From Clostridiales bacterium (GTDB lineage: Bacteria > Bacillota > Clostridia > Lachnospirales > Lachnospiraceae): a stretch of DNA of 64,000 nt. Position 1 is the first letter of the stretch. Each line of letters starts with the position of its first letter. The translations under genes were made by a program, and so were the position numbers. The stretch covers positions 190,527-254,526 of the forward strand of contig JAJQCD010000010.1 of NCBI GenBank assembly GCA_021202925.1, written 5' to 3'. Under the pieces are notes generated by a model. That model did not search any database and was not told where the DNA came from. It saw only the letters and a program-made list of their open reading frames with translations. Shown here one piece after another: positions 54,990-63,949 of the stretch.

Positions 54990-56840
54990 ATGGCCTCACG
55001 ATACAACACGGGAAGGACAAAAAATTCGATGAGAAAACACAAAAATAACAGACGAAGCAACATCCGAACTATAATTTCCGATGCGTTACTCACGATTGGG
55101 GTTGCCGCAGGACTGTCGATGAATTCTTACGCCGCATCTGGCTGGCAGCAGGAGGAGGATCACTGGTATTATTATGACAACAAAGGGACTCGCGTTGAGA
55201 ACCAATGGAAACAGGCCGGTGAGGACTGGTACTGGCTGGCGGGGGATAATGGCGGCGCCATGGCAGTAAACCGGCTGATTCAGGTCGAGGGTGATTACTA
55301 TTATGTGGATGATCGTGGAGCCAGAGTTTGCAGTCAATGGGTATCCTTCGTCAACCCGGATTATGATGAGAGAGAAAATTACGCGGAATATCGCTGGTAT
55401 TATTTCCAGGCGAATGGGAAAGCCTGTCGGGCCGGAGGCCGCGGTAAGATCAGCTTCCGGACGATTGATGGGAAAAAGTATGCGTTTGACCAGGAAGGAA
55501 AGATGCTGTATGGCTGGCTGAATCAGTCGGAGGCAGAATTGCAGACGGATGAAAGTGACTGGGAGACATGTGAGTATTACATGGGAACCTGGAATGATGG
55601 AGCTATGAAGACGGGCTGGCAATTGATAAGCGTTTATGACGAGGATGAGGATGACGACAGGAATTACTGGTTTTATTTTAAACAGAGTGGAAAGAAACAG
55701 GCCAATACTTCTGATGAATTGGATATCAAAGAAGTAAAGATGAATGGCAGGTACTATGGATTTGATTCCCGCGGCGTGATGGCTTATCAGTGGACGATGG
55801 CAAGTGCGTCCAATGCTGCTTCGGATGTGTCAAACTGGCGCTATTTCAATAGTCCGGAGGATGGCGCCCGCGCTACAAAAGGATGGTTCCGTGTCGTTCC
55901 GCCGGATAATGACGGAGATGACAATACGTTTAAGGATTATGGGACCGGAAAAACGTTTGCGAAAACGGATGCGGAGGATGAAAGCATGCGTTGGTATTAT
56001 GCGGACGGGCATGGCGAAATCTACGAAGGTGTGTTTCAGAAAATTAATGGGCAGTATTATGGGTTTTCCCCGGAGGGGAGCGGAAGTGCGGGGAAGATGC
56101 TGACCGGTCTTTGCGCGTTACGGGTAGACGGAGATCAGATCACAAAACTGTATAAATCCGGGATGGGATACGGTGATCTGGAAAATCTGATGAACGGCGA
56201 GGGCAGCTATGAATCGTTTGACAGTGAGAATGGAGATGCGTTGTATTATTTTGACAGTGATGGACATTTACAGACAGGTAAGGTGACGGTGAAGCTGGGC
56301 GGAGTAAGCTATCCGTTTTATTTTCAGGAGCATGGCGGCGCGGGGAGCCGCGGCCGGAGCAAAAACGGCGTCTACCAGAAAAAGAATATTTACAGGAACG
56401 GATTGCTGGTCAAGGCGACGGATGACAAATATCAGGTTGTGTACGCCGATGGGGATACTGATGGATACGGCGCAACGATCGAATCGATCGACAGCAGTTA
56501 TTTCCGGCGTGAGTCGCTGAACGCAGGGAAAAACCGGAAGGGCGATCGTGTGCATTACTTTGGGACGTTGGATGAAAATTATTATCTGGTCGATGCAAAA
56601 GGGCAGATCATAAAGAATAAAATCGCCAGGGATGATAGCGAATGGTACTTTTTTGTCGATGACAGACGGATAAAAATGTATGCGGATCAGAAGAATCTGA
56701 AAGCGGACGAGGATGGTCTGACGGATGAGGACGGAAATGATCTGAAAGAGTGGAATGAAAAAGACGTGATGATTTCCGGCGGATATTCCGGAGGACCGGG
56801 AGAAGATATGGTGAATGAGTTTGAGGGGTATGAAGAGTAA
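54990..56840 (+). CDS. Secreted protein built of cell-wall/choline-binding-type repeats
   Basis: 616 aa from ATG 54990 (GGGAGAA upstream); ATG 55029 is an alternative. A basic start and hydrophobic segment (LLTIGVAAGLSMNSYAAS) act as signal. The rest is a chain of about 15 irregular Trp/Tyr/Gly repeats of cell-wall-binding type, such as HWYYYDNKGTRVENQWK, DWYWLAGDNGG and YYYVDDRGARVCSQWV. No catalytic domain was recognised, so it may be a wall-binding or adhesion protein. The acidic C-terminus ends without an anchor. Confidence 0.75.
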   Translation: MASRYNTGRTKNSMRKHKNNRRSNIRTIISDALLTIGVAAGLSMNSYAASGWQQEEDHWYYYDNKGTRVENQWKQAGEDWYWLAGDNGGAMAVNRLIQVEGDYYYVDDRGARVCSQWVSFVNPDYDERENYAEYRWYYFQANGKACRAGGRGKISFRTIDGKKYAFDQEGKMLYGWLNQSEAELQTDESDWETCEYYMGTWNDGAMKTGWQLISVYDEDEDDDRNYWFYFKQSGKKQANTSDELDIKEVKMNGRYYGFDSRGVMAYQWTMASASNAASDVSNWRYFNSPEDGARATKGWFRVVPPDNDGDDNTFKDYGTGKTFAKTDAEDESMRWYYADGHGEIYEGVFQKINGQYYGFSPEGSGSAGKMLTGLCALRVDGDQITKLYKSGMGYGDLENLMNGEGSYESFDSENGDALYYFDSDGHLQTGKVTVKLGGVSYPFYFQEHGGAGSRGRSKNGVYQKKNIYRNGLLVKATDDKYQVVYADGDTDGYGATIESIDSSYFRRESLNAGKNRKGDRVHYFGTLDENYYLVDAKGQIIKNKIARDDSEWYFFVDDRRIKMYADQKNLKADEDGLTDEDGNDLKEWNEKDVMISGGYSGGPGEDMVNEFEGYEE

Positions 56841-56872
56841 AAAGCACGGTTCGGAGATGACCGATGAATTCA

Positions 56873-56897
56873 GGGAGACACCAAAGCGGCGTCTCCC
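56873..56897. terminator. Possible bidirectional terminator between convergent genes
   Basis: GGGAGACACC and GGCGTCTCCC form a 10-bp stem (one G-T pair) around AAAGC. There is no clear T run on either side, so it may only be a mRNA 3' hairpin. Confidence 0.4.
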
Positions 56898-56947
56898 TTG
56901 TGAAACGGTGATTGGAACAGACAAAATCAGAGAGAAACCTTTGCCAG

Positions 56948-57733
56948 TCAGCTTCGATGGTATTGCGCGTGCGGTCGTTTCTCAAGAAAGGCAGTGGTTG
57001 CTTCCAGGTGGTCCGCTGTTGCGAAGCAGGAGGCAAACAGATTGGTCTCATTGTCCAGACATTTGGTGAGTTCGACACCAATGGAGCTGTTGATGGATTT
57101 CTTCATGCTTTCGACGGCGATTGGCGCCATGTCTGCGATTTGAGCAGCCAGTTTTCTGGCGGTTTCCATCAGTTTTTCCGGTTCGGTGACGAATTCGACG
57201 ACACCGAGCTGAAGCGCTTCCTGCGCGTCAAGATTCCGTCCGGAATACAGAAGTTCCTTTGCGCGTGACGCGCCGACGGTTCTCGGAAGGAGAATCGTGC
57301 CGGCCCAGCCGGGGATGCCGCCCAGGCGGATGGTGGGAATTCCGATCTTTGCATCCGTAGCGGCGACGGTGATATCACTTGCGAGGATGATTTCCATTCC
57401 GCCTCCGAGGGCGTATCCTCTGACAGCGCTGATGACCGGAACCCGGTGGTGAAAGATGGAGAGGACGCATTTCTTTCCGCGTTCGGAGAAGGCGGCGGCC
57501 TCTGCCGGATTCAGCTGTACTTCTTCTTTGATATCGCCGCCTGCGGTAAAGGCCCGCTCACCGGCTGCGGTGATGATGACGCAGCGGACGTCCAGATCCT
57601 CCTCTGCCTGCTTCAGCGCAGCCGTCAGTTCATCGAGCATCTGGGAGTTGAATGCGTTCAGCGCCCGTGGCCGGTTGATGGTAATGACAGCGATGTGATC
57701 CTTGCTTTCATATAACATAAATTCCAGTTCCAT
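56948..57733 (-). CDS. Enoyl-CoA hydratase/isomerase family protein
   Basis: 261 aa; GGAGG lies 12 bases before ATG 57733. Crotonase fold with INRPRALNAFNSQML, the oxyanion-hole segment AFTAGGDIKE, and the second one RGYALGGGMEIILASD. The catalytic acid at the usual Glu of hydratases appears as GGIPGWAGTILLPR. It acts on a CoA thioester; hydration, isomerisation or another crotonase reaction are all possible. Last gene of the eight-gene minus-strand operon that starts at 63551. Confidence 0.82.
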   Translation of the reverse strand: MELEFMLYESKDHIAVITINRPRALNAFNSQMLDELTAALKQAEEDLDVRCVIITAAGERAFTAGGDIKEEVQLNPAEAAAFSERGKKCVLSIFHHRVPVISAVRGYALGGGMEIILASDITVAATDAKIGIPTIRLGGIPGWAGTILLPRTVGASRAKELLYSGRNLDAQEALQLGVVEFVTEPEKLMETARKLAAQIADMAPIAVESMKKSINSSIGVELTKCLDNETNLFASCFATADHLEATTAFLEKRPHAQYHRS

Positions 57734-57797
57734 GATCGTTTCCTCCGTTTGTTTTCCGGAATGGTTCCGTTCCTTCCGTGCAGTTTACGGTTGTCTG

Positions 57798-59249
57798 TCA
57801 CATTTCCGGGAGATTCTTATATATGGTTTTTCCTGAGATGTTTTTAGGAATTGCGTCAATTGGCATCACGCGCACGCCGGTCGGATGCAGACCGGTTTTT
57901 TCCGTGATCCATGCCTCGACCTGACTGCAGAAGGTCTCGTCTGCCTGGGTCAGGTAGATGCGCATATGGTCGTCCTCGCCGGTACAGGCGATATCTATGC
58001 GGTCATATTGTTGTTTGATCATCTGTTCGATTTCATCCATGTTCACCCGTTTGCCAAACATTTTCAGAAAACGTTTTTTGCGCCCGGTGATATAGTAATA
58101 ACCGTCCGGGTCCCGTTTCGCCATGTCACCGGTAAAGAGAACCCCACCGCGTTCATCGCCTTTAGCCAGATCGGCTCTGGTCTGGGCGTAGCCCATGGTC
58201 ACATTTTCTCCCTCGTAGACCAGTTCACCGACGACATCCGGTTCGGTGATTTCGGTGTGTTCATCCTCCATCAGGCGGAAGGTTCCGCCCGGAATGGCAA
58301 TTCCCATGCTGCCGCATTTGCGGATGGCGTCCTTCGCGGGGAGATATCCCATTCGGGCAGTGGCTTCTGTCTGCCCGTACATGACAATGAATCGTCGACC
58401 GTTTCGTTCTGCGTATTCTGCAAATTCGCGATGCAGCTTCGGGGACAGTTTGCCGCCGGCCTGTGTCATGGTGCGCAGCGTTGGAAGTTCCATGTCAAAG
58501 AAAGACAGCCGCTTCAGCATCTCAAAGGTATAGGGAACGCCGCTGATGGAAGTGGCACCTTCCCTGCGGAAAAATTCCCAGAATTCCCGTTCAAACAACG
58601 TATGCCGCGTGAGAAGGACGGTGGCGCCAACGAGAAAGTGACTGTTCATGATGGAAAGGCCGAAGGTGTAGGGCATGGGGAGAGAGGTAATCGGCCGTTC
58701 GGTATCGTTCAGTTCCAGGTATTCGGCAATGGCCGCCGCGTTTGACGCGATATTCCTGCGGCTTTGCCGGACAAGCTTGGGGCTTCCGGTGCTGCCGGAG
58801 GTGGTCAGAAGGAGCGCCAGATCCTTGTGGAGAGGGGAGCGTGTGGTCGCGTCGCCGCATTGGATGATCTGATATCGGAAACAGGAACAAATTACTTTGC
58901 TGTTTTCCGGCGGCGTGCTGCCTTCCGGCGAAGAATGAGGATCAATGCAGCTGTCGTCCGGCATCGCGACGTATTCCGGTTGATATGCGGCAATGAGTTG
59001 TCTGGCAAGATCGTGATCGAGGTTCTTATCCAGCAGAACCGGAACGATTCCCCGGTTGAGGCAGGACAGGTAAACGAATACAGCGCCGATGGAATTCTCA
59101 CAAAACAGAAACAGGAGTCTGCCGCTATCGAGCTGTGTCTCCACACGGTGATAAAAATCCGCAAAATCTCCATAGGTGACACATTGACCGGTGTCTTCTA
59201 TCAACATCGGATGATTCCGGTACTCCGGATGAATGTCATAAAAGTTCAC
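57798..59249 (-). CDS. AMP-dependent acyl ligase/synthetase
   Basis: 483 aa from GTG 59249 (AAGGAGG upstream). Adenylate-forming enzyme: TTSGSTGSPKLVRQS (ATP loop), MYGQTEAT, LFTGDMAKRD and GRKKRFLKMFGKRVN, and the C-terminal lysine region NISGKTIYKN. Its short size fits a ligase loading a carrier protein rather than an NRPS module, and a carrier protein gene lies in the same operon. The substrate is a carboxylic acid of unknown identity. Confidence 0.83.
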   Translation of the reverse strand: MNFYDIHPEYRNHPMLIEDTGQCVTYGDFADFYHRVETQLDSGRLLFLFCENSIGAVFVYLSCLNRGIVPVLLDKNLDHDLARQLIAAYQPEYVAMPDDSCIDPHSSPEGSTPPENSKVICSCFRYQIIQCGDATTRSPLHKDLALLLTTSGSTGSPKLVRQSRRNIASNAAAIAEYLELNDTERPITSLPMPYTFGLSIMNSHFLVGATVLLTRHTLFEREFWEFFRREGATSISGVPYTFEMLKRLSFFDMELPTLRTMTQAGGKLSPKLHREFAEYAERNGRRFIVMYGQTEATARMGYLPAKDAIRKCGSMGIAIPGGTFRLMEDEHTEITEPDVVGELVYEGENVTMGYAQTRADLAKGDERGGVLFTGDMAKRDPDGYYYITGRKKRFLKMFGKRVNMDEIEQMIKQQYDRIDIACTGEDDHMRIYLTQADETFCSQVEAWITEKTGLHPTGVRVMPIDAIPKNISGKTIYKNLPEM

Positions 59250-59268
59250 AAAAAGCCCTCCTTCCTGT

Positions 59269-60459
59269 TCAGCCGATTGTCCGTGACAGACTTTGGATCA
59301 GATCCTTTCCGTCCCAGATGAGATCCATGGAAAGAGCCTGTCCGAACGGTACGATGCGATGGATGCCACGCAGTCTGTTGCAAAGTGTCTGTTTCAACAG
59401 TTCTTCTCTTGGAATACCGAAAAAGGTCAGTGTCTGTACTTTTTCCGTTACGGCATGGGTCCAGTCGTCCTCATTCCTCATGTGATACTCCAGGAAGCTT
59501 CCGAACTGCATCGGCCATGCGGCCGTTTTCTCTGAAAGGCTGCTGACTTCCATCACATAAAGGCGGTTATCCCAATGGCGAAGGGTTTGAATTTCCGGAT
59601 GCAGTCCGGCGCATTCCCACAGACTGCCATATTTTCGACTCACCTTGATTTCGGAGAGTGCGTAGCGTTTCGAGGCAGCTGCCACAGCATTCCAGAATCG
59701 TCCGGATGCGAGTCGTCCGGTTGTCTCATCCGTTTCTTTCCAGCATACAATTCGCGGACAGGAACAGGCATTCTGATCCATTGCATAGGTGTCATTGTAA
59801 AAACGGCCGGCCAGGTTCCTGCATTCTTCCTTTTCAAGCGCCATGATCGCTCCGGCGTCGAGTACGGCGATGGATGTCCGGTCCGGAAAAGCGAGTTCGG
59901 CTGCAGAGCTTTTGAGGGGAATCCTGCGGATTTCCTCTACGGTTCGGTCACCACCCCAGATGATCCTCGCATCACATTCCCGGCTGAATTGTTCGGTAAG
60001 GTCAGTACAGGAGCGATCGTAGGCGAGGATATGGATTCGTTTTTTCATATCTGTGAACCGGGATTCCCGGAGCAGGTCAGCGAGTAGCCTGCATGCTTTT
60101 TCACATTCTTCCGTTCGGCGCCCGGAGACCCGTACACGACAGGAATTGCCGGCTAACAGAGCAATCGCGCAGCTGTAGAGGAACATCAGGGGAACGTTGG
60201 ACGGGGCGATGTGAAATGTGATTCCCAGGCCCAAAGAACCGGAACGGCCGTATCGCTCTTTCAGATCGGCCAGGTGCGCACGCCTGAGCCAGAAGCCAAG
60301 CGCACGCAGCTCTTCGCTTGCATCCGCACGCGGAAGGCTTCGAATGCGTTCGGACAATGCGGTGAGAAATTCGATGGTTTCCTCTGCAAACGGTTCGGTA
60401 GGCGTCGCGTCCAGGGACAGGGAACCGACCAAAGATAAGATTCTGGTTTCATCCTTCAT
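59269..60459 (-). CDS. luxC: LuxC-type acyl-CoA/acyl-protein reductase
   Basis: 396 aa from ATG 60459, which overlaps the LuxE stop by 11 bases; a longer frame to 60549 lacks support. LuxC/aldehyde dehydrogenase-like fold: LGLGITFHIAPSNVPLMF, the nucleophile cysteine in MDQNACSCPR, and the C-terminal segment QTLTFFGIP. LuxC reduces an acyl group received from LuxE to a free aldehyde with NADPH. No luciferase genes (luxA/B) are present, so the aldehyde must serve another purpose. Confidence 0.8.
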   Translation of the reverse strand: MKDETRILSLVGSLSLDATPTEPFAEETIEFLTALSERIRSLPRADASEELRALGFWLRRAHLADLKERYGRSGSLGLGITFHIAPSNVPLMFLYSCAIALLAGNSCRVRVSGRRTEECEKACRLLADLLRESRFTDMKKRIHILAYDRSCTDLTEQFSRECDARIIWGGDRTVEEIRRIPLKSSAAELAFPDRTSIAVLDAGAIMALEKEECRNLAGRFYNDTYAMDQNACSCPRIVCWKETDETTGRLASGRFWNAVAAASKRYALSEIKVSRKYGSLWECAGLHPEIQTLRHWDNRLYVMEVSSLSEKTAAWPMQFGSFLEYHMRNEDDWTHAVTEKVQTLTFFGIPREELLKQTLCNRLRGIHRIVPFGQALSMDLIWDGKDLIQSLSRTIG

Positions 60460-61522
60460 AGGTATCGCTGCACCCCCTGACTTCTGCTTTTGGAATCCGG
60501 CCTGTGATACGGATATATTTGCCTTTCCTGCCGCATGGGCAGTCATCAATTCCCAGAATGATGCCTTTGTCCTCAGTGAGGATGGAATGTCCCGGATAGG
60601 AATGCGCCATCGGCGTTAAAACCTGGATCACGCCTTCTGTTCCGTTTTCGCAACAGGAAAAATCGTCCATGCTGCGGATCAGAATATCAGAATAGCTGCT
60701 GACATGCAGATGCCCGCATTCGCATTCCATGTAAATGCAGCCGGTCTGCTCGGCCATGCCGTAATAATCGCGCACAATGGAAAGTCCGCAGGTTTCACGA
60801 AGTCCTGCGCGGAATTCTTCCGCGGATACCGCTTCGTTCTGCAGCTTTTTCCATCCGCCTCCGTGGATCAGAATTCCATGTTCGAGCGGAAGCATTCTTC
60901 CGGCATTTCGGAGAGCCTGGCAGAAATATTTCCAGATCATATAGGTGAAGCCAAAGATCAGTACCGGACCATCCCCGGCCTCCTGGATAAACTGTTCAAT
61001 CGTCTGAAAATCCAGTTCCATCCGTTCGTTCAGTGCGTATCGTCTTCTGGTTCCAAAGATGGAAAAACCAAGGATTCCGGCGCCTCTGGCGGAGAAAAGA
61101 TTGCGGTCACGCAGGACGTTGGGGGAGTCGATGATCAGCATGGGGATACGCCGGGGGCCGATGAAACTGCTGACAATCCGTTCCAGCGTCCGCTGCTGCC
61201 ATGCAGCCGTCTGCCGGTCCAGAAAGATTTTCGAAGTCTGTTGCCCGGTCGTCCCGGAGGAAGTCATTGTCTTGAAAATCTCGTCTTCCGGCACACTGCA
61301 CAGGGAGAGAGTCTTAAAGAGAGAGACCGGAACCATCGGAATCGTTTCGACTGTGCGTTCGGTTCCGATTTGATCACCCAGAAGAGCGCAGGCCTTGTCA
61401 TACGCTGCACAGTTCTTTCTGTGGTGATCGGTCAGGTCGCTCAGAAGCTCCCGGAATATCCGTTCCTTTGCATCCTGTTGCAGTTCATATGGATCATAAG
61501 CGAGAAGGTCGTCATAGGTCAT
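60449..61522 (-). CDS. luxE: LuxE-type acyl-protein synthetase
   Basis: 357 aa. LuxE family features: MTSSGTTGQQTSKIFLD (adenylate loop), IFGFTYMIWKYF, DYYGMAEQTG, and a zinc-like Cys cluster (CECGHLHVSS and DDCPCGRKGKYI). It activates a carboxylic acid with ATP and passes it to the LuxC cysteine. It overlaps the metallo-hydrolase before it and LuxC after it by 11 bases each, so the three are translationally coupled. Confidence 0.82.
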   Translation of the reverse strand: MTYDDLLAYDPYELQQDAKERIFRELLSDLTDHHRKNCAAYDKACALLGDQIGTERTVETIPMVPVSLFKTLSLCSVPEDEIFKTMTSSGTTGQQTSKIFLDRQTAAWQQRTLERIVSSFIGPRRIPMLIIDSPNVLRDRNLFSARGAGILGFSIFGTRRRYALNERMELDFQTIEQFIQEAGDGPVLIFGFTYMIWKYFCQALRNAGRMLPLEHGILIHGGGWKKLQNEAVSAEEFRAGLRETCGLSIVRDYYGMAEQTGCIYMECECGHLHVSSYSDILIRSMDDFSCCENGTEGVIQVLTPMAHSYPGHSILTEDKGIILGIDDCPCGRKGKYIRITGRIPKAEVRGCSDTYEG

Positions 61523-62183
61523 GGAATTGTCTCACCTCCGCGGACATCTGAAATCGTTCCCCGTGCCCCGGACAGATCCAGGTTCCGTCCGGAATGTTCT
61601 GCAGCCATGATCTGGCGCAGGCTTCGTATTCCTCATCGCTTCCGCCGGGCAGTCTTGTAAGGACCTTTTCTCCGGGCAGAAGATAGTCGCCGACAAACAG
61701 CATACCGTTCCAGGAAATGACACTGCTGCCGTGCGTATGCCCGGGAAGAGATTTCATCCACACCCGGCTGTCACCAAAGGGAAGACTGATCTCTTCTGAG
61801 AACAGGACGTCGGCCGGTTGACAGATGAACGGTTCATAAGGGACAAAACGGGTTTCTCCGCTTTTGTAGTAGAGAAACATTTCCATCATCCGCGACATGT
61901 TCTCCTTCATGCTTTTCATCCCTTCGCCACAGGCGCAGCTGGCAACGACGAGCGGATCAAAATCTTTTCGCAGCGCGTTCAGGGCACTGATATGGTCGCA
62001 GTGTTCGTGTGTCAGAAGCACAAGAGGAGAGTGAATGTTGCGATTTTGCAACAACGGCTTCAGCTGACTGTAATCATTGGGGTCAATAATCAGGCATTTT
62101 TCGTTTCGCAGGAATCCGTAACAGTTGCTGTCCGTCACCGGATCGATGATGCGGAAGCTGTCATCATTCCACTGCGATTCCAT
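61512..62183 (-). CDS. Metallo-beta-lactamase-fold hydrolase
   Basis: 223 aa from ATG 62183, overlapping the carrier protein gene; longer frames run antiparallel to nothing but lack a start site. The metal motif HEHCDH (LLTHEHCDHIS), the later His in LPGHTHG, and the Asp in FVGDYLLPG and the CPGHGE His are all present, which is the glyoxalase-II-like subgroup. It probably hydrolyses a thioester or releases an acyl group from the carrier. Substrate unknown. Confidence 0.8.
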   Translation of the reverse strand: MESQWNDDSFRIIDPVTDSNCYGFLRNEKCLIIDPNDYSQLKPLLQNRNIHSPLVLLTHEHCDHISALNALRKDFDPLVVASCACGEGMKSMKENMSRMMEMFLYYKSGETRFVPYEPFICQPADVLFSEEISLPFGDSRVWMKSLPGHTHGSSVISWNGMLFVGDYLLPGEKVLTRLPGGSDEEYEACARSWLQNIPDGTWICPGHGERFQMSAEVRQFHDL

Positions 62184-62403
62184 AGCGTCCCAGCACCTCT
62201 TTTCCCTTCTCGTAGGAGGTGAAATCAAGGACATCCTGCGTGTCGATGCGGATGTCAAACGCTTCTTCCAGATCGTTCATCAGATCCATATGTCCGATGG
62301 AATCCCAGAGCGGGATGCCCTGATACTTCAGTCCCGGCAGCTCCTCGTCGGTTTTCCGGAATGCTCTGCGGAAAATGCTGTTATATTTCTCCAGATTGGT
62401 CAT
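62164..62403 (-). CDS. Acyl carrier protein
   Basis: 79 aa from ATG 62403 (AAAGGCAGG 9 bases upstream; an in-frame GTG at 62412 abuts that site). Four-helix carrier with the phosphopantetheine serine in LWDSIGHMDL and the acidic helix LEEAFDIRID. It should carry the acyl group for the ligase, dehydratase and reductase encoded around it. Confidence 0.85.
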   Translation of the reverse strand: MTNLEKYNSIFRRAFRKTDEELPGLKYQGIPLWDSIGHMDLMNDLEEAFDIRIDTQDVLDFTSYEKGKEVLGRYGIAVE

Positions 62404-62468
62404 TGTTGACACCTGCCTTTCGTTTTTTATAAAATATATAAATTAATATCATGGGTCGTCTGTTTTTG

Positions 62469-63257
62469 TCAGCCCCAGAAATCTTCGGCTTCCGGCAACG
62501 GAATGTTCTCCTGTGGATTTTCCACTTCGAACAGAGATTTTGTCATCAGCTGTCTGCATTTGGCGGCTGCTACCATTTCCCCGTCCTGATTGACGCAGAT
62601 GCCGGAAAAGGTTCCGATATACTGTTCATTTCCTTCCCGACAGGAGAGAAAACGTACCTTTGCGGTAATGGTATCTCCGTAAAACACCGGTTTCAGGAAG
62701 CGAACCTGTTCTTCCACAAATACGGTTCCCTCTCCGGGAAGCTGCATTCCCATTACGCTGGAAATCAGGCTTGCCGCCAGCACACCGTGGACGACCGGAC
62801 GGCCGTAAACCGATTGCTTTGTGAATTCTGCGTCCGTGTGAAGACGGCTGCAGTCGCCGGTCAGGGCAGCAAATTTATTCACGTCATCCCGGAAAAAGGT
62901 CTTTTTCATCTCGGCCTGCTGCCCAACTCTGAGTATTTTTCGCTCTGACGTATTCGCGGGTTCATTTTTCATCCCGGTATCCGCATCGCTCTTCGCACGT
63001 TCTTCTTCCAGGTATGTCTTTACCTGTACGAAGCTTCGTTCGGTCGGAAGCACGAATAATCGCTTTTCTGCAACGAGTCCGGCCGTGGATGCGCAGGCAC
63101 GCATACAGCCGCAGACAATCAGCCATACATCGCAGGTGTTCCCTTCCGAAGCGCCACGAAATTCGTGTTCCGGAAACTGCTTTTTCAGCAGATCAACCTG
63201 GCGGCCGCGGTTATAGATGGAATTGCAGCCACCGCAATATTTGACTCCGATAACCAT
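62469..63257 (-). CDS. Fusion of a CGGCN cysteine-rich domain with a MaoC-type dehydratase
   Basis: 262 aa. Residues 1-85 hold CGGCNSIYNRG and CGCMRACAS, a small Cys-rich domain known from Clostridia proteins of unclear function. Residues 120-250 are a MaoC-like hot-dog domain with the catalytic Asp/His pair in TGDCSRLHTDAEFTK and the motif GRPVVHGVL. The dehydratase part would act on a 3-hydroxyacyl thioester. I do not know this fusion from elsewhere; the Cys-rich part may bind metal or use electrons. Spacing to the NifU-like gene is 9 bases. Confidence 0.75.
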   Translation of the reverse strand: MVIGVKYCGGCNSIYNRGRQVDLLKKQFPEHEFRGASEGNTCDVWLIVCGCMRACASTAGLVAEKRLFVLPTERSFVQVKTYLEEERAKSDADTGMKNEPANTSERKILRVGQQAEMKKTFFRDDVNKFAALTGDCSRLHTDAEFTKQSVYGRPVVHGVLAASLISSVMGMQLPGEGTVFVEEQVRFLKPVFYGDTITAKVRFLSCREGNEQYIGTFSGICVNQDGEMVAAAKCRQLMTKSLFEVENPQENIPLPEAEDFWG

Positions 63258-63266
63258 GTGGCGTCC

Positions 63267-63551
63267 TTACCTTTCGATTTGATGGTTCAGAAGCTTTTTC
63301 GCAAAATCCAGAAGCTCCGGATTGACCTCATTCACCAGCACAACGTCGGTCACTTCCGGAATTTCGCTCATAACGGTCTTCCCGATCAGCTCCTCTGTGG
63401 TCAGTTTGGCAGATGGACATCCCGAACACTGGCCGGTCAGGCGGATTCTTAAGATGCCATCTGTAAAATCTACAATCTGTACATCACCTTCATGGCTTAA
63501 AAGGGAAGGCCGCACCTTCTCCTCGATCACTTTTTCGATTTTTCCTAACAT
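63267..63551 (-). CDS. NifU C-terminal-like iron-sulfur scaffold protein
   Basis: 94 aa; GGGAG before ATG 63551. NifU-like domain with the Fe-S ligand pair CSGCPSA and the usual VRPSLLSHEGDVQIVDF N-terminal part. First gene of the minus-strand operon. It may deliver clusters to the Cys-rich domain encoded next, which is an inference from adjacency. Confidence 0.83.
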   Translation of the reverse strand: MLGKIEKVIEEKVRPSLLSHEGDVQIVDFTDGILRIRLTGQCSGCPSAKLTTEELIGKTVMSEIPEVTDVVLVNEVNPELLDFAKKLLNHQIER

Positions 63552-63612
63552 TTGTTACTCCCTTCCGCATGGTGGATTGACTCAAACTCTTATTTTCAAT
63601 CGTTTCGTATTT

Positions 63613-63621
63613 ATTATAGCA
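63613..63621 (-). promoter_or_regulatory. Extended -10 promoter of the LuxCE-type operon
   Basis: Minus strand TGCTATAAT, with only a weak -35 (CTGGCA, 17 bases upstream). It lies 62 bases before the NifU-like start and is the best promoter seen for the eight-gene operon. Confidence 0.55.
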
Positions 63622-63931
63622 TAAAGCAATTTTTATGCCAGATATAATTGCACGATGATTTTGGGCTCGTCTGCTTTCTGAATTTCAGGGAAGAAAATCG
63701 AATTTGGCGGGCAGAGTCAGAACCAATATTGCAAAAACGCAACACAAGGACAAAAATGTTTTATTTTCGCAACAAGACGACCCCGGGTTTTCAACATTTG
63801 TAACAAAAAACAGAAGAGTCAGCCAGCTTACATTGCGATTTCGCTAAAATTTTGAAATAAAATGGAGTACGTAACGAAAAGAAATAAGGGTTCTGTCTGC
63901 ATTTGCAAAGAGTTGACGGGCAGGTGTCGAT
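63622..63931. other. Gene-free spacer with repeated GCAACA/GTAACA motifs
   Basis: No gene is seen. The motif CGCAACA occurs near 63738 and 63769 and TGTAACA near 63800. Regular positioning 130-200 bases upstream of the sigma-54 promoter suggests binding sites for an enhancer-binding activator. Confidence 0.4.
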
Positions 63932-63949
63932 TTGGCACAAAGATTGCTA
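63932..63949 (+). promoter_or_regulatory. Sigma-54 (RpoN) -24/-12 promoter
   Basis: TTGGCACAAAGATTGCTA fits the consensus YTGGCAC-N5-TTGCW, with GG (63934-63935) exactly ten bases from GC (63946-63947). AAGGAGGG at 63985-63992 follows, so the driven gene begins at or just past the right edge. Sigma-54 transcription needs an activator ATPase, which is not encoded here. Confidence 0.82.

Noticed and set aside
57885-58745. Plus-strand frame opposite the AMP ligase gene
   Set aside because: It is the antisense shadow of a well-supported adenylate-forming enzyme.
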